From Zongyangia gallinarum (lineage in GTDB: Bacteria > Bacillota > Clostridia > Oscillospirales > Ruminococcaceae), in NCBI GenBank assembly GCA_904419315.1, contig CAJFQY010000025.1, positions 1 through 29,208 of the forward strand: a stretch of 29,208 nucleotides of DNA, read 5' to 3'. The position numbers were made by a program, and so were the translations under genes. The notes beneath the pieces were generated by a model. That model ran no database searches and had not been told where the DNA came from. It saw only the letters and a program-made list of their open reading frames with translations. Shown one piece after another: positions 15,695 to 23,150 of the stretch (position 1 is its first letter; each line of letters starts with the position of its first letter).

Positions 15695-16723
15695 ATGAGC
15701 GAATCTGTCAAACAACCAGAAAGCGGTACTCCCGCCCGCAAAAAAGTAATCTTTTCCGGCATTCAGCCCACCGGCATCATGACCCTGGGCAATTACCTGG
15801 GCGCCATCAAAAACTGGGTTACCCTGCAGGAGGATTACAACTGCATCTATTCCATTGTCAATATGCATGCCATCACCGTCCGCCAGGATCCTCAGAAGCT
15901 GCGGCAAAATACCCTGGAGGCCTATGCGCTCATCCTAGCCTGTGGCATCGATCCGGAAAAGTCTATCACCTTTATCCAGAGCCATGTAAAAAACCACGCG
16001 GAACTCACCTGGGTTCTTAACTGTTTTACCCAGTTCGGTGAGCTTTCCCGGATGACCCAGTTTAAGGACAAATCCGCCCGGTATGCCGATAACATCAACG
16101 CCGGACTTTTTGATTATCCTGTGCTGATGGCCGCCGACATCCTGCTTTACAAGGCGGATTTGGTGCCGGTGGGGATCGATCAAAAACAGCATCTGGAGCT
16201 TTGCCGGGATGTGGCGCAGCGCTTTAACGGGGTCTATGGCAATGTATTCACCATTCCCGACGCTTATATTCCCAAGGCGGGGGCCAAAATCATGTCCCTG
16301 GCCGACCCCACCAAGAAGATGTCCAAATCCGACGCCAATCCCAACGCCTTTATTTCTATTCTGGATCGGCCCGAAACTATTGTGAAAAAGTTCAAACGAG
16401 CGGTGACCGACTCCGAAATGGAGGTAGCCTACCGGGAGGGCAAAGACGGCATCAACAATCTGATGACCATTTACAGTGTGGTCACCGGAAAGACGTTGGA
16501 AGAAATTCAAAACGAGTTTTCCGGCAAGGGCTACGGGGACTTTAAGGTTGCCGTTGGCGAAGCGGTGGCCGAACACCTCCGCCCTGTCCGAGAGCGTTTT
16601 GACGCACTGATGAAGGATAAAGCCTATCTGGAAGACTGCTATCAGAAGGGGGCCCAGCAGGCTCTGGCCATCTCCCAGCGGGTGCTGGACAAGGTCTATA
16701 AAAAGGTTGGATTCATCAAATAA
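15695..16723 (+). CDS. trpS: Tryptophan--tRNA ligase
   Basis: 342 residues, the normal length of bacterial TrpRS. This class Ic synthetase charges tRNA-Trp. The HIGH-type signature is present as QPTGIMTLGNYLGA (24-37) and the second signature as KMSKS (208-212). MAADILLY and VPVGIDQKQHLELCRD form the usual tryptophan/ATP pocket segments. The N-terminus has about 15 extra hydrophilic residues (MSESVKQPESGTPARKK) before the first strand. AAAGGAG lies nine bases before the ATG. There is no T-box leader: the gene sits 14 bases after the aminotransferase gene and depends on that upstream promoter, so the classical tryptophan-starvation riboswitch control is not seen here. Confidence 0.97.
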   Translation: MSESVKQPESGTPARKKVIFSGIQPTGIMTLGNYLGAIKNWVTLQEDYNCIYSIVNMHAITVRQDPQKLRQNTLEAYALILACGIDPEKSITFIQSHVKNHAELTWVLNCFTQFGELSRMTQFKDKSARYADNINAGLFDYPVLMAADILLYKADLVPVGIDQKQHLELCRDVAQRFNGVYGNVFTIPDAYIPKAGAKIMSLADPTKKMSKSDANPNAFISILDRPETIVKKFKRAVTDSEMEVAYREGKDGINNLMTIYSVVTGKTLEEIQNEFSGKGYGDFKVAVGEAVAEHLRPVRERFDALMKDKAYLEDCYQKGAQQALAISQRVLDKVYKKVGFIK

Positions 16724-16728
16724 ACAAA

Positions 16729-16764
16729 TAAAAGAGCACTGGGCCGTGGCCCGGTGCTCTTTTA
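16729..16764. terminator. Bidirectional terminator between trpS and spmB
   Basis: An 11-bp stem (16729-16739 with 16754-16764), continued by a GC-rich upper stem, has A-rich and T-rich flanks. It lies between the stop codons of convergent genes. Confidence 0.9.
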
Positions 16765-16767
16765 TCT

Positions 16768-17280
16768 CTATCGAAGGATCAGCTGGACGGTGAGAGCGCT
16801 CATAAAAAATCCGGTCACGTCTCCTACCAAAGAGCTTGCCAGGGTATGGCGGGTGCGCTGTACCTTGGTGACTCCGTAATAGACAGCAATGGTGTAAAAG
16901 GTGGTTTCGGTAGAGCCCTGCATGACGCTGGCTACCTGGCCGATGAGGCTGTCCGGCCCATAGCTTTTGAGGATATCCTGAAACACAGCCAGCGCCCCTG
17001 ATCCAGAAATAGGCCGGACGATGGCCAGCGGCACCACCTCCGGTGGAATGTGGACCATCTGGGCCAAGGGCCTTATAGCGGCGGTCAGCATATCCAGGGC
17101 TCCGGAGGCTTTAAACATACCGATGGCAGTCATCAGACCGATCAGCGCCAGCAACACCGATGTCGCCGTTCCAAAGCCTTCCTTTGCCCCTGAAATAAAA
17201 ACATCAAAAACCGGGACGCCTTTGATGAGGGCGTAAACCACAATGAAAACAATGATGGCCGGTATGATGTAATCCGTCAT
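16768..17280 (-). CDS. spmB: Spore maturation protein B
   Basis: 170 residues of a nucleoside-recognition (Gate) domain membrane protein. With SpmA it is needed for dehydration of the spore core in Bacillus. Typical segments are GAKEGFGTA, IGLMTAIGMFKASGALD, VVPLAIVRPISGSGALAV and MQGSTETTFYTIAVYYG, all strongly SpmB-like. About four to five hydrophobic helices are visible. Its start is 25 bases after the spmA stop, with GGGGG and GGAG motifs upstream, so the pair is one operon. Such genes are normally sporulation-controlled, but no clear sporulation-sigma promoter could be read. Confidence 0.93.
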   Translation of the reverse strand: MTDYIIPAIIVFIVVYALIKGVPVFDVFISGAKEGFGTATSVLLALIGLMTAIGMFKASGALDMLTAAIRPLAQMVHIPPEVVPLAIVRPISGSGALAVFQDILKSYGPDSLIGQVASVMQGSTETTFYTIAVYYGVTKVQRTRHTLASSLVGDVTGFFMSALTVQLILR

Positions 17281-17305
17281 ACTCCTTCCCCCTAAGCCGC
17301 TGATT

Positions 17306-17929
17306 TCAGCCTGCTTCTTTTTTCCTTTTTTCCTTTTTTCCCTTTTTACCGCCTCCGGTCAGTATGCCAAAGATCCGGCTTGCAAAAAGGGCTGCCGCAA
17401 TGGAGCACAAGGAGGTAACCCATACGGCCGGCAGAATATCCAAGGGGGCTTGAGAGCCCATCTCTAGGCGCAGAGCGGCAATGGTGGTGGGAATCAGCTG
17501 GAGAGAGGCTGTGTTGAGGACCACAAATGTCACCATATGGTTGCTGGCCACCCCAGGCTGGGGAGAAATTTTTTCCAGTTCCCTCATCGCTGTCAGCCCT
17601 AAAGGGGTGGCGGCGTTCCCAAGGCCCAGCAGATTGGCAGCCATATTCATGCAGATGGCCTTAGCTGCTTTGGATTTTTGATCCAATCCTTTAAAGATGC
17701 GCTTGTTGAGGGGAGAAAAGAGCCGTGCCAGTCCGTCGGTAATCCGGCATTGGTCCGCCACCTTCATAAGTCCGCTCCAGAGGCACATGGTTCCCAGGAG
17801 GGTAATGACCAGCTGTACCGCCTCCGAGCAGGAGCTGATCGCTGCCTGGGATACCTGGGGCATCCGCCCTGTCAAGGCCCCAAATAAAAATGACAGCCCT
17901 ACCAGGATACAAAAGATCCAGCTCATCAT
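17306..17929 (-). CDS. spmA: Spore maturation protein A
   Basis: 207 residues. Partner of SpmB in spore core dehydration; a multi-pass membrane protein of the nucleoside-recognition domain family. Recognisable segments are LLGTMCLWSGLMKVAD, NMAANLLGLGNAATPLGL and FVVLNTASLQLIPTTIAALR, all characteristic of SpmA. Start at ATG 17929, with a second ATG directly following; GGGGGG precedes both at five to eight bases. The last 15 or so residues are almost all Gly/Lys/Glu/Arg (GGGKKGKKEKRKKEAG), encoded by a tandem CCTTTTTT-type tract on the plus strand, which is unusual. No convincing promoter was found in the 228 bases upstream. Confidence 0.93.
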   Translation of the reverse strand: MMSWIFCILVGLSFLFGALTGRMPQVSQAAISSCSEAVQLVITLLGTMCLWSGLMKVADQCRITDGLARLFSPLNKRIFKGLDQKSKAAKAICMNMAANLLGLGNAATPLGLTAMRELEKISPQPGVASNHMVTFVVLNTASLQLIPTTIAALRLEMGSQAPLDILPAVWVTSLCSIAAALFASRIFGILTGGGKKGKKEKRKKEAG

Positions 17930-18063
17930 AGTAACCCCCCCAAAATGTGGTTTTTTAGATAATTTCTGTCTATCTTTTACAAAAATAGCCGGTCAATATT
18001 TTGCATTCAGACAGGGTTCCATTGATAAAAAATGAATTTTTTCAAAAAAATCGTTGTAATTAT

Positions 18064-18092
18064 TTGACAAATTTACAAAAATCCGCTATATT
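18064..18092 (+). promoter_or_regulatory. Sigma-A-type promoter of the AbrB-family gene
   Basis: A perfect TTGACA (18064-18069), a 17-base spacer and TATATT (18087-18092). It is followed by a leader of about 58 bases to the ATG at 18158. Confidence 0.87.
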
Positions 18093-18157
18093 TAAGGGGC
18101 AGGCAAATGCAAAAACATCAGAATCGGTGTAAGAAACGTCAAAAGGAGGAAAAAACT

Positions 18158-18397
18158 ATGAAATCAACCGGAATCGTGCGGAAGGTTGACGAATTAGGTC
18201 GTATTGTTCTGCCTATTGAATTGCGCAGAACCCTGGATATTAATGAGAGAGATGCACTTGAAATTTATGTGGATACCAACCAGATTATTCTGAAAAAATA
18301 CGAACCCGCTTGCATTTTTTGCAACAACGCAAGCGATGTCGTCTCTTTCAAAGGGAAAAATATCTGCAAAAATTGTTTGGAAGAACTGAAAAAATAG
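18158..18397 (+). CDS. AbrB/SpoVT-type transition-state regulator with C-terminal Cys4 motif
   Basis: 79 residues from ATG 18158, preceded by AAAGGAGG; an in-frame ATG 17 codons earlier is rejected. Residues 1-47 are the swapped-hairpin AbrB DNA-binding domain: TGIVRKVDELGRIVLPIEL is the standard signature. A short tail then carries CIFC (52-55) and CKNC (70-73), a likely zinc site not found in B. subtilis AbrB but common in Clostridia relatives. AbrB proteins bind AT-rich promoters as dimers or tetramers and control growth-to-stationary or sporulation genes. It is single, divergent from spmA and has a strong promoter, so it is likely abundant. Targets are unknown. Confidence 0.92.
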   Translation: MKSTGIVRKVDELGRIVLPIELRRTLDINERDALEIYVDTNQIILKKYEPACIFCNNASDVVSFKGKNICKNCLEELKK

Positions 18398-18458
18398 GCT
18401 TTGCAGGAAAATTCCCCTAGGATGTGAAGTCTATGCTCATCCTCAATGTAAATGTAAA

Positions 18459-18489
18459 AAGGCAGCCGTTTTCGGCTGCCTTCATTTTT
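18459..18489. terminator. Bidirectional terminator between the AbrB and DUF975 genes
   Basis: A 10-bp perfect stem (18459-18468 with 18473-18482) with loop TTTT and T-rich or A-rich flanks on both sides. It lies between convergent genes, 62 bases after the AbrB stop and 12 bases past the DUF975 stop. Confidence 0.88.
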
Positions 18490-18493
18490 ATCC

Positions 18494-19405
18494 CTATTCA
18501 TTTTCTTCATCGAAGTCATGGACATCCACTACCGGCGTCTCCGTATAAATCGGCGCCTCATATGCCTTGGTGGCCTCCATCTCTCGGTTGCGCCCCAACT
18601 GGATCAGATATCTGGAATAAAGGGCCATAGAACAACTTAGATATGGAACCACATACAGCAGGGGAACAAGAATAATACACAGCAAATACCAGGGCAGGAA
18701 AGACAGAAAAAATGCAAACAGCTCCAGCCGATGCCCTCGAGTGTAATGGCGGGAGGCACGGATGGCGGCGCTAATTTTTACATCGGGACTTTCCACATAG
18801 AGGAACAAGGCCAATAGGTATTTTGTGGATAAAATTAACAGAAAGATGATTCCTAGTACAAGAAGGACAAGACCAGAAAACATGCCCGTGACGGCAAGTG
18901 CTTTGCCCATATCGTTTGTAACCCGTCCCAAAGTGCGCAATCCCCACCAGGAAATCAACGCGCCAGGCCCGGTTAACAATACCGTCCAACATAAGACGCG
19001 CACTGTCAAATTCAGATGAAGCCAGAGGGTCTTAAAATATATTTTTGCTGTGGAGAACATGGAGAAAATGGTAGAGATCTCCTCACTTTCTCCCTCTGTC
19101 AACCGATAATACCACTGGATCATTCCTGTGGTCAGGGGTGCCAGCACCAAAAAAGAAAGTACCAGCATCGCTACCGATAGAAGCATCTGCGTTGTATTCA
19201 GATGCCCCGGAGGAAGCCCCTCTAAAGCAAACATTTGCTGGAAGCTCTGCAAGCCCAGTGCAACGGAAATCACCGACTCCAACAGGGCAAACAGTACCCA
19301 CACCGCCAGAAATACCAGCATGATGCAGATGGCTTTTCCCCAGTTATTACACAGCGCCGTTTTTGCGTCTGTTTTGATTTTTCTTCTCAGCATAGTCCTC
19401 ATCAT
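18494..19405 (-). CDS. DUF975-family integral membrane protein
   Basis: 303 residues with about six hydrophobic helices. The family pattern is visible: an N-terminal basic stretch (RTMLRRKIKTDAKTAL), then ICIMLVFLAVWVLF, LVLAPLTTGMIQWYYRL, and the segment KYLLALFLYVESPDVKISAA with RASRHYTRGHRLELF, which in this family precedes the last helices. The C-terminal tail (about 270-303) is acidic. DUF975 proteins are common in Clostridia and lack an established function. The start has no ideal ribosome site; ATG 19405 or the next ATG at 19402 are both possible. It follows the adenosyltransferase gene by 48 bases on the same strand and may be co-transcribed. Confidence 0.82.
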   Translation of the reverse strand: MMRTMLRRKIKTDAKTALCNNWGKAICIMLVFLAVWVLFALLESVISVALGLQSFQQMFALEGLPPGHLNTTQMLLSVAMLVLSFLVLAPLTTGMIQWYYRLTEGESEEISTIFSMFSTAKIYFKTLWLHLNLTVRVLCWTVLLTGPGALISWWGLRTLGRVTNDMGKALAVTGMFSGLVLLVLGIIFLLILSTKYLLALFLYVESPDVKISAAIRASRHYTRGHRLELFAFFLSFLPWYLLCIILVPLLYVVPYLSCSMALYSRYLIQLGRNREMEATKAYEAPIYTETPVVDVHDFDEENE

Positions 19406-19453
19406 CCCATGGGCTTGACCTATGGGTCCCCTTTCCTAGCGTCATTCCTTTGC

Positions 19454-19999
19454 TTAGTATTCCACGCCTTTGCGGGCCGTAATCCCCTTTTGGTAGGGAT
19501 GGCGGATGCATTTGATCTCAGAAATATAGTCACAGAGCTCTTCCACTTCTTGGGAAGGGTTCCGCCCAGTAAGGACCACCTCGGTAGCAGGAGCCTTTTC
19601 ACGTAAAAGGGCTTGGAGCCAATCATCCTCCAACATGCCACAGCCTATAGCGTCCAAAACCTCATCGAGGACCACCAAGCCGTAAGTGCCATCGCAGGCC
19701 GCTTCCTTTACGCGGGCGAAACACTCCTGTACCCCTTTTTTGCAGTGAGCCAGTTCTTCCGGCGTCATCTGCCAGGTAAACTTTCCCACCTTGGGGGTAT
19801 GGCCGGTTTCTATGCCCAGCCGGCGCAGGAAAGCTATCTCGCTGCTATCTCCGCTTTTTAAAAACTGAAAGAACAGGACTTTCTTCCCGGCTCCCGCCAT
19901 TCGGACCGCAAGGCCTACCGCTGCGGTGGTCTTTCCTTTTCCATCCCCGATATAGAGATGAACCAGACTCTCCGGCGCTTCTTTCTTCAGATCGGGCAT
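19454..19999 (-). CDS. Corrinoid (cobalamin) adenosyltransferase, CobO/BtuR type
   Basis: 181 residues from ATG 19999, which has GGAGGAG eight bases upstream; a GTG at 20005 overlapping the previous stop (GTGA) is the alternative. The P-loop GDGKGKTTA (18-26) is the ATP site of the CobA/CobO/BtuR family, which uses the inverted loop to transfer adenosyl from ATP to cob(I)alamin or cobyrinate diamide. Other family segments are FLKSGDSSE, GLVVLDEVLDAIG and VVLTGRNPSQEV. It makes adenosylcobalamin for B12-dependent enzymes. It is translationally linked to the histidine phosphatase upstream. No cobalamin riboswitch was recognised upstream of the unit. Confidence 0.93.
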   Translation of the reverse strand: MPDLKKEAPESLVHLYIGDGKGKTTAAVGLAVRMAGAGKKVLFFQFLKSGDSSEIAFLRRLGIETGHTPKVGKFTWQMTPEELAHCKKGVQECFARVKEAACDGTYGLVVLDEVLDAIGCGMLEDDWLQALLREKAPATEVVLTGRNPSQEVEELCDYISEIKCIRHPYQKGITARKGVEY

Positions 20000-20001
20000 C
20001 G

Positions 20002-20673
20002 TCACTTCTCCTCCAATGTGATAAACTGGTCAAAAGCCCCAACATTGGAGCCGATTCTCTCCCCTTTGGGTACTACGTCAAACACCTCAAAGCAGCGGTC
20101 CCGCATCCACATTTGAGGGGTCATTACAATAGTAAAACCGCGGCCATTGTCAACTGCGTAGTCCATGGCCTCCCTCTTGGGAACCCCCGCTCCTGCGAGC
20201 AGGCTGGAGATCACGCCTCCATGGGTCACCACGGCAACGGAGGTCAGCTTGTTTTTCATCATATCCTCAAACACGTCGCTTAGCCCCAAAACGATCCGGC
20301 GAAGGAAATCCTCTCCGTTTTCCCCACCGGGCAATGTGGTCTTTAATCCGCTGGTCAGCCACTTTTTAAAGTTCTCGTCGTCTTTGAGATCCGCCAGTGT
20401 TTTTCCCTCAAATTCGCCGAAATCGTATTCCATGAACCCTTCTACAACCTGGGTCCAATGATCGGGATAGAGGATCTCCGCTGTCTGACGGCACCGGAGA
20501 AGTGGACTTGTATATACCTTCTGCACTTTCGGATACGCATAGGTTTCCTTGAGGGACCGCAGCTCATCCATCCCCTCTGTACAAAGGGGAGTATCGGTCC
20601 TGCCGATGTAACGGCCGTCCTTATTGGCCTGGGTAAGACCATGGCGGATAAAATGGATCTTGTAAGTTATCAT
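20002..20673 (-). CDS. Histidine phosphatase family protein (possible alpha-ribazole phosphatase)
   Basis: 223 residues of the phosphoglycerate-mutase-like superfamily. The catalytic His11 lies in FIRHGLT; Arg60 in SPLLRCRQTA, Glu82 in MEYDFGEFEG and His151 in VVTHGGV complete the active site. Start at ATG 20673 with GGGAG upstream. Family members include phosphoglycerate mutases, general sugar phosphatases and CobC alpha-ribazole phosphatase of cobalamin assembly. The direct coupling to a cobalamin adenosyltransferase (its stop overlaps the alternative start) favours a corrinoid role, but this is inference. A weak promoter TTGCAA-16-TAAGAA may lie in the divergent region with the XRE gene. 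Confidence 0.85.
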   Translation of the reverse strand: MITYKIHFIRHGLTQANKDGRYIGRTDTPLCTEGMDELRSLKETYAYPKVQKVYTSPLLRCRQTAEILYPDHWTQVVEGFMEYDFGEFEGKTLADLKDDENFKKWLTSGLKTTLPGGENGEDFLRRIVLGLSDVFEDMMKNKLTSVAVVTHGGVISSLLAGAGVPKREAMDYAVDNGRGFTIVMTPQMWMRDRCFEVFDVVPKGERIGSNVGAFDQFITLEEK

Positions 20674-20733
20674 AATTTTCTCTCCCTGGACTTATTTATT
20701 CTTACAAAACGACATTTTCCTTGCAAAAACGTC

Positions 20734-20762
20734 TTTACAAAAGGTATCTCCTGTAATATAAT
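20734..20762 (+). promoter_or_regulatory. Sigma-A-type promoter of the XRE-family gene
   Basis: TTTACA (20734-20739), a 17-base spacer and TATAAT (20757-20762), 37 bases before the GTG start. It lies in the 126-base divergent region shared with the histidine phosphatase unit. Confidence 0.82.
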
Positions 20763-20799
20763 TTACTACATGTATTGATGGTGTTGAGGGGGGATTTAG

Positions 20800-21498
20800 G
20801 TGAATGCCGACTTTCCGCGAATATTGACGCTTCTTCGCAAAGAACGGGGAATCAGCCAGAAAATGGCCGCTGGTGATCTGGGAATTTCCCAGGCGCTTTT
20901 GTCCCACTATGAGAAGGGCATCCGGGAATGCGGACTGGATTTTGTCATCCGGTGCGCTGATTATTATCATGTCTCCTGCGACTATCTGCTGGGCCGCTCC
21001 CCTGACCGCAACGGCGCCACCCTCTCGGTAGAGGATATTCCTGATCCCGACGCGCTGGGGAAGGAAAATCAGATCAAAGGAAGCATTCTACCTACTCTCA
21101 ATAAAAAACTGCTATCCAATTCTCTCAACATCCTCTTTGACATGGTATCCCTGACCAAAAATAAAACTGTGGTCAGTGAGGTGTCTTCTTATCTGATGCT
21201 TGCGGTTTATAAGATGTTCCGCTCTCTTTACAGCGCCAATCCGAGAAACCAGGCAGGGCTTTTTACCGTACCCAAATCCATGGCGCGGGATATTACCGAC
21301 GCGGCCATGAAATCCTGCGAAGCAAGACTCCAGGCTAGTATTGACAACGAGAATGTCCCCGATGTGGTTCCGCTGGAAAATATTGAAGCTCTATCCCTTA
21401 CCACCGAGGAAATTTCACGGCGTTATCCTATGTTTGCGTCATCTCTGCTCAACCTGATTCAAAATTCAGAATCCAAGATTCAGGGCGGAAAGAAATAG
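20800..21498 (+). CDS. XRE-family helix-turn-helix regulator with unknown C-terminal domain
   Basis: 232 residues from GTG 20800, with GGGGGG six bases upstream. Residues 5-65 are a Cro/C1-type HTH: ILTLLRKERGISQKMAAGDL is helix 1-2, LGISQALLSHYEKGIREC the recognition part, and YYHVSCDYLLGRS the familiar end of the domain. The rest (about 70-232) is mainly helical and not recognised; it could bind a ligand or oligomerise. It is divergent from the histidine phosphatase/cobalamin unit and convergent with glgBCDA, so either could be a target, but nothing in the sequence decides. DNA-binding function is confident; regulon is not known. Confidence 0.86.
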   Translation: MNADFPRILTLLRKERGISQKMAAGDLGISQALLSHYEKGIRECGLDFVIRCADYYHVSCDYLLGRSPDRNGATLSVEDIPDPDALGKENQIKGSILPTLNKKLLSNSLNILFDMVSLTKNKTVVSEVSSYLMLAVYKMFRSLYSANPRNQAGLFTVPKSMARDITDAAMKSCEARLQASIDNENVPDVVPLENIEALSLTTEEISRRYPMFASSLLNLIQNSESKIQGGKK

Positions 21499-21579
21499 CC
21501 TCCTGTTTATTTTAGCATCTTCTTCCGGGAAAATAAAGTTTTCCCGTCCCATTTAACGTTTTGGTCACAAATCTTTGAT

Positions 21580-21612
21580 AAAAAAGTCCCCGCTTGAAGC
21601 GGGGACTTTTTT
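21580..21612. terminator. Bidirectional terminator between the XRE gene and glgA
   Basis: A perfect 14-bp stem (21580-21593 with 21599-21612) with loop TTGAA, starting with six A and ending with six T. It ends the glg operon on minus and the XRE gene on plus. Confidence 0.94.
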
Positions 21613-21649
21613 GATTGATGTTAAACTTTCAGACACCGGCCAACCTACA

Positions 21650-23077
21650 TTAGTCGTTGATACCCAGCACCCGTTTATAAACTTTGATATACTCTCCGGC
21701 AGAGCGGGCCCAACTAAAGTCGCACTTCATGGCATTCACCATGGCGTCTTTCCACTTGTCATGGTAGTGGTAAAGCCCTACCGCCCGCTGAATCGCACCC
21801 AGCATATCATGGGCATTATAGGTCTTAAAGGTGTAGCCATTGCCACCTTCCCCACCCAGGTCTTTGATGGAATCCTTCAGGCCTCCGGTCTCCCGGACAA
21901 TGGGGATGGTGCCGTAACGAAGGGCGATCATCTGCGCCAGACCGCAGGGCTCGCTCTTAGAGGGCATAAGGAACATATCCGCTCCCGCATAAATCTTTCG
22001 GGCCAGAGAAGGAATGAAGCCAACCTTTACTCCCACCTGCTGGGGATGGCGGGCCTGCATTTCATTAAAGAAATTCTCAAAGATATAGTCGCCAGAGCCC
22101 AGGATGATAAACTGCACCCCAATACGGAGCATATCTTCAAAGATATATTTGACCAGATCCAACCCTTTGTGGGCTACCATCCGGCCCACCATGCCGATGA
22201 CCGGAATCTCTTCCTTGTATTCCAGACCAAAGCTTTCTACCAAATCCTTTTTGTCCACTTTTTTCTTGCTCACCGTCTTGACGGAGTAGTTTTGGACAAT
22301 GTTGGGATCCGTCTCAGGATTATAAACATCCCCATCAATACCATTGAGGATACCGGTCAGCTTGTAGTTGTACCGGCGGAGCAGCTCATCCAAACCATGG
22401 GAAAACCAGGGATCGGTAATCTCCCAGGCATAGGTGGGGCTGACGGTGGTGACCATATCGCTCTGCTCAATGGCACCCTTCATCATATTGGAGCAGCCCT
22501 CCAACTCCACCATGCTGCCTGCGTATTTGGGAATTCCCATGACGTCCTCCACAATCTCCATGCCATACCGGCCCTGGTACTGGATGTTGTGGATGGTAAA
22601 GACGGTACGGATGTTTTGGAATTTGGGATTATGCCGGAAATAAAGGTTGAGATACACCGGTGTCAATGCCGTCTGCCAGTCATTGCAGTGGATAATCTCC
22701 GGCGCAAAGTCGATGTAGTTGAGCATCTCCAAAATGGCCTTGGCGAAGAAGGAAAAACGCTCCGCATCGTCATAAAAACCGTAGATTCCCTTTCTCTTAA
22801 AGTAGTACTCATTGTCCAGGAAGTAATAGGTGACACCGTCTACCTGGGCCTCAAAGACGCCGCAGTACTGCCGCCTCCAGGCGAGGGGAACTGTGAAGTT
22901 GGTAATATACTTCATTTTTTCTTTCAGCTCACTGCGGATATCTCCATACAGCGGCATGACAATCCGGCAGTCCTGGCCGTCCTTATACAGCGCCTTGGGC
23001 AAAGAACCCGCTACATCTGCCAGACCTCCCGACGCCATGAATGGGAATGCTTCACTTGCTGCAAACAATATTTTCAT
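21650..23077 (-). CDS. glgA: Glycogen synthase (ADP-glucose dependent)
   Basis: 475 residues, the usual GlgA length. The ATG at 23077 (AGGGG eight bases upstream, MKILFAASE) is chosen over one 16 codons earlier. A GT5 glucosyltransferase with GT-B fold, it transfers glucose from ADP-glucose to the non-reducing ends of glycogen. The N-terminal domain shows the glycine loop, here ASGGLADV (15-22) instead of KTGGL, and HCNDWQTAL; the C-terminal domain has GMVGRMVAHKGLDL and SEPCGLAQMIALRYGTIP with the E-x7-E region. It is the last gene of glgBCDA, 73 bases after glgD. Confidence 0.96.
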   Translation of the reverse strand: MKILFAASEAFPFMASGGLADVAGSLPKALYKDGQDCRIVMPLYGDIRSELKEKMKYITNFTVPLAWRRQYCGVFEAQVDGVTYYFLDNEYYFKRKGIYGFYDDAERFSFFAKAILEMLNYIDFAPEIIHCNDWQTALTPVYLNLYFRHNPKFQNIRTVFTIHNIQYQGRYGMEIVEDVMGIPKYAGSMVELEGCSNMMKGAIEQSDMVTTVSPTYAWEITDPWFSHGLDELLRRYNYKLTGILNGIDGDVYNPETDPNIVQNYSVKTVSKKKVDKKDLVESFGLEYKEEIPVIGMVGRMVAHKGLDLVKYIFEDMLRIGVQFIILGSGDYIFENFFNEMQARHPQQVGVKVGFIPSLARKIYAGADMFLMPSKSEPCGLAQMIALRYGTIPIVRETGGLKDSIKDLGGEGGNGYTFKTYNAHDMLGAIQRAVGLYHYHDKWKDAMVNAMKCDFSWARSAGEYIKVYKRVLGIND

Positions 23078-23150
23078 TTTCCGCGCCCCTCTCACGATGA
23101 TACAGCGACGGGTAAACCGCATCATTGCGGTTTACCCTGCTAGCTCTGTC

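Noticed and set aside
20674..20799. Cobalamin riboswitch ahead of the corrinoid adenosyltransferase unit
   Set aside because: The divergent region is only 126 bases and shows no B12-box-like GCCACTG sequence.
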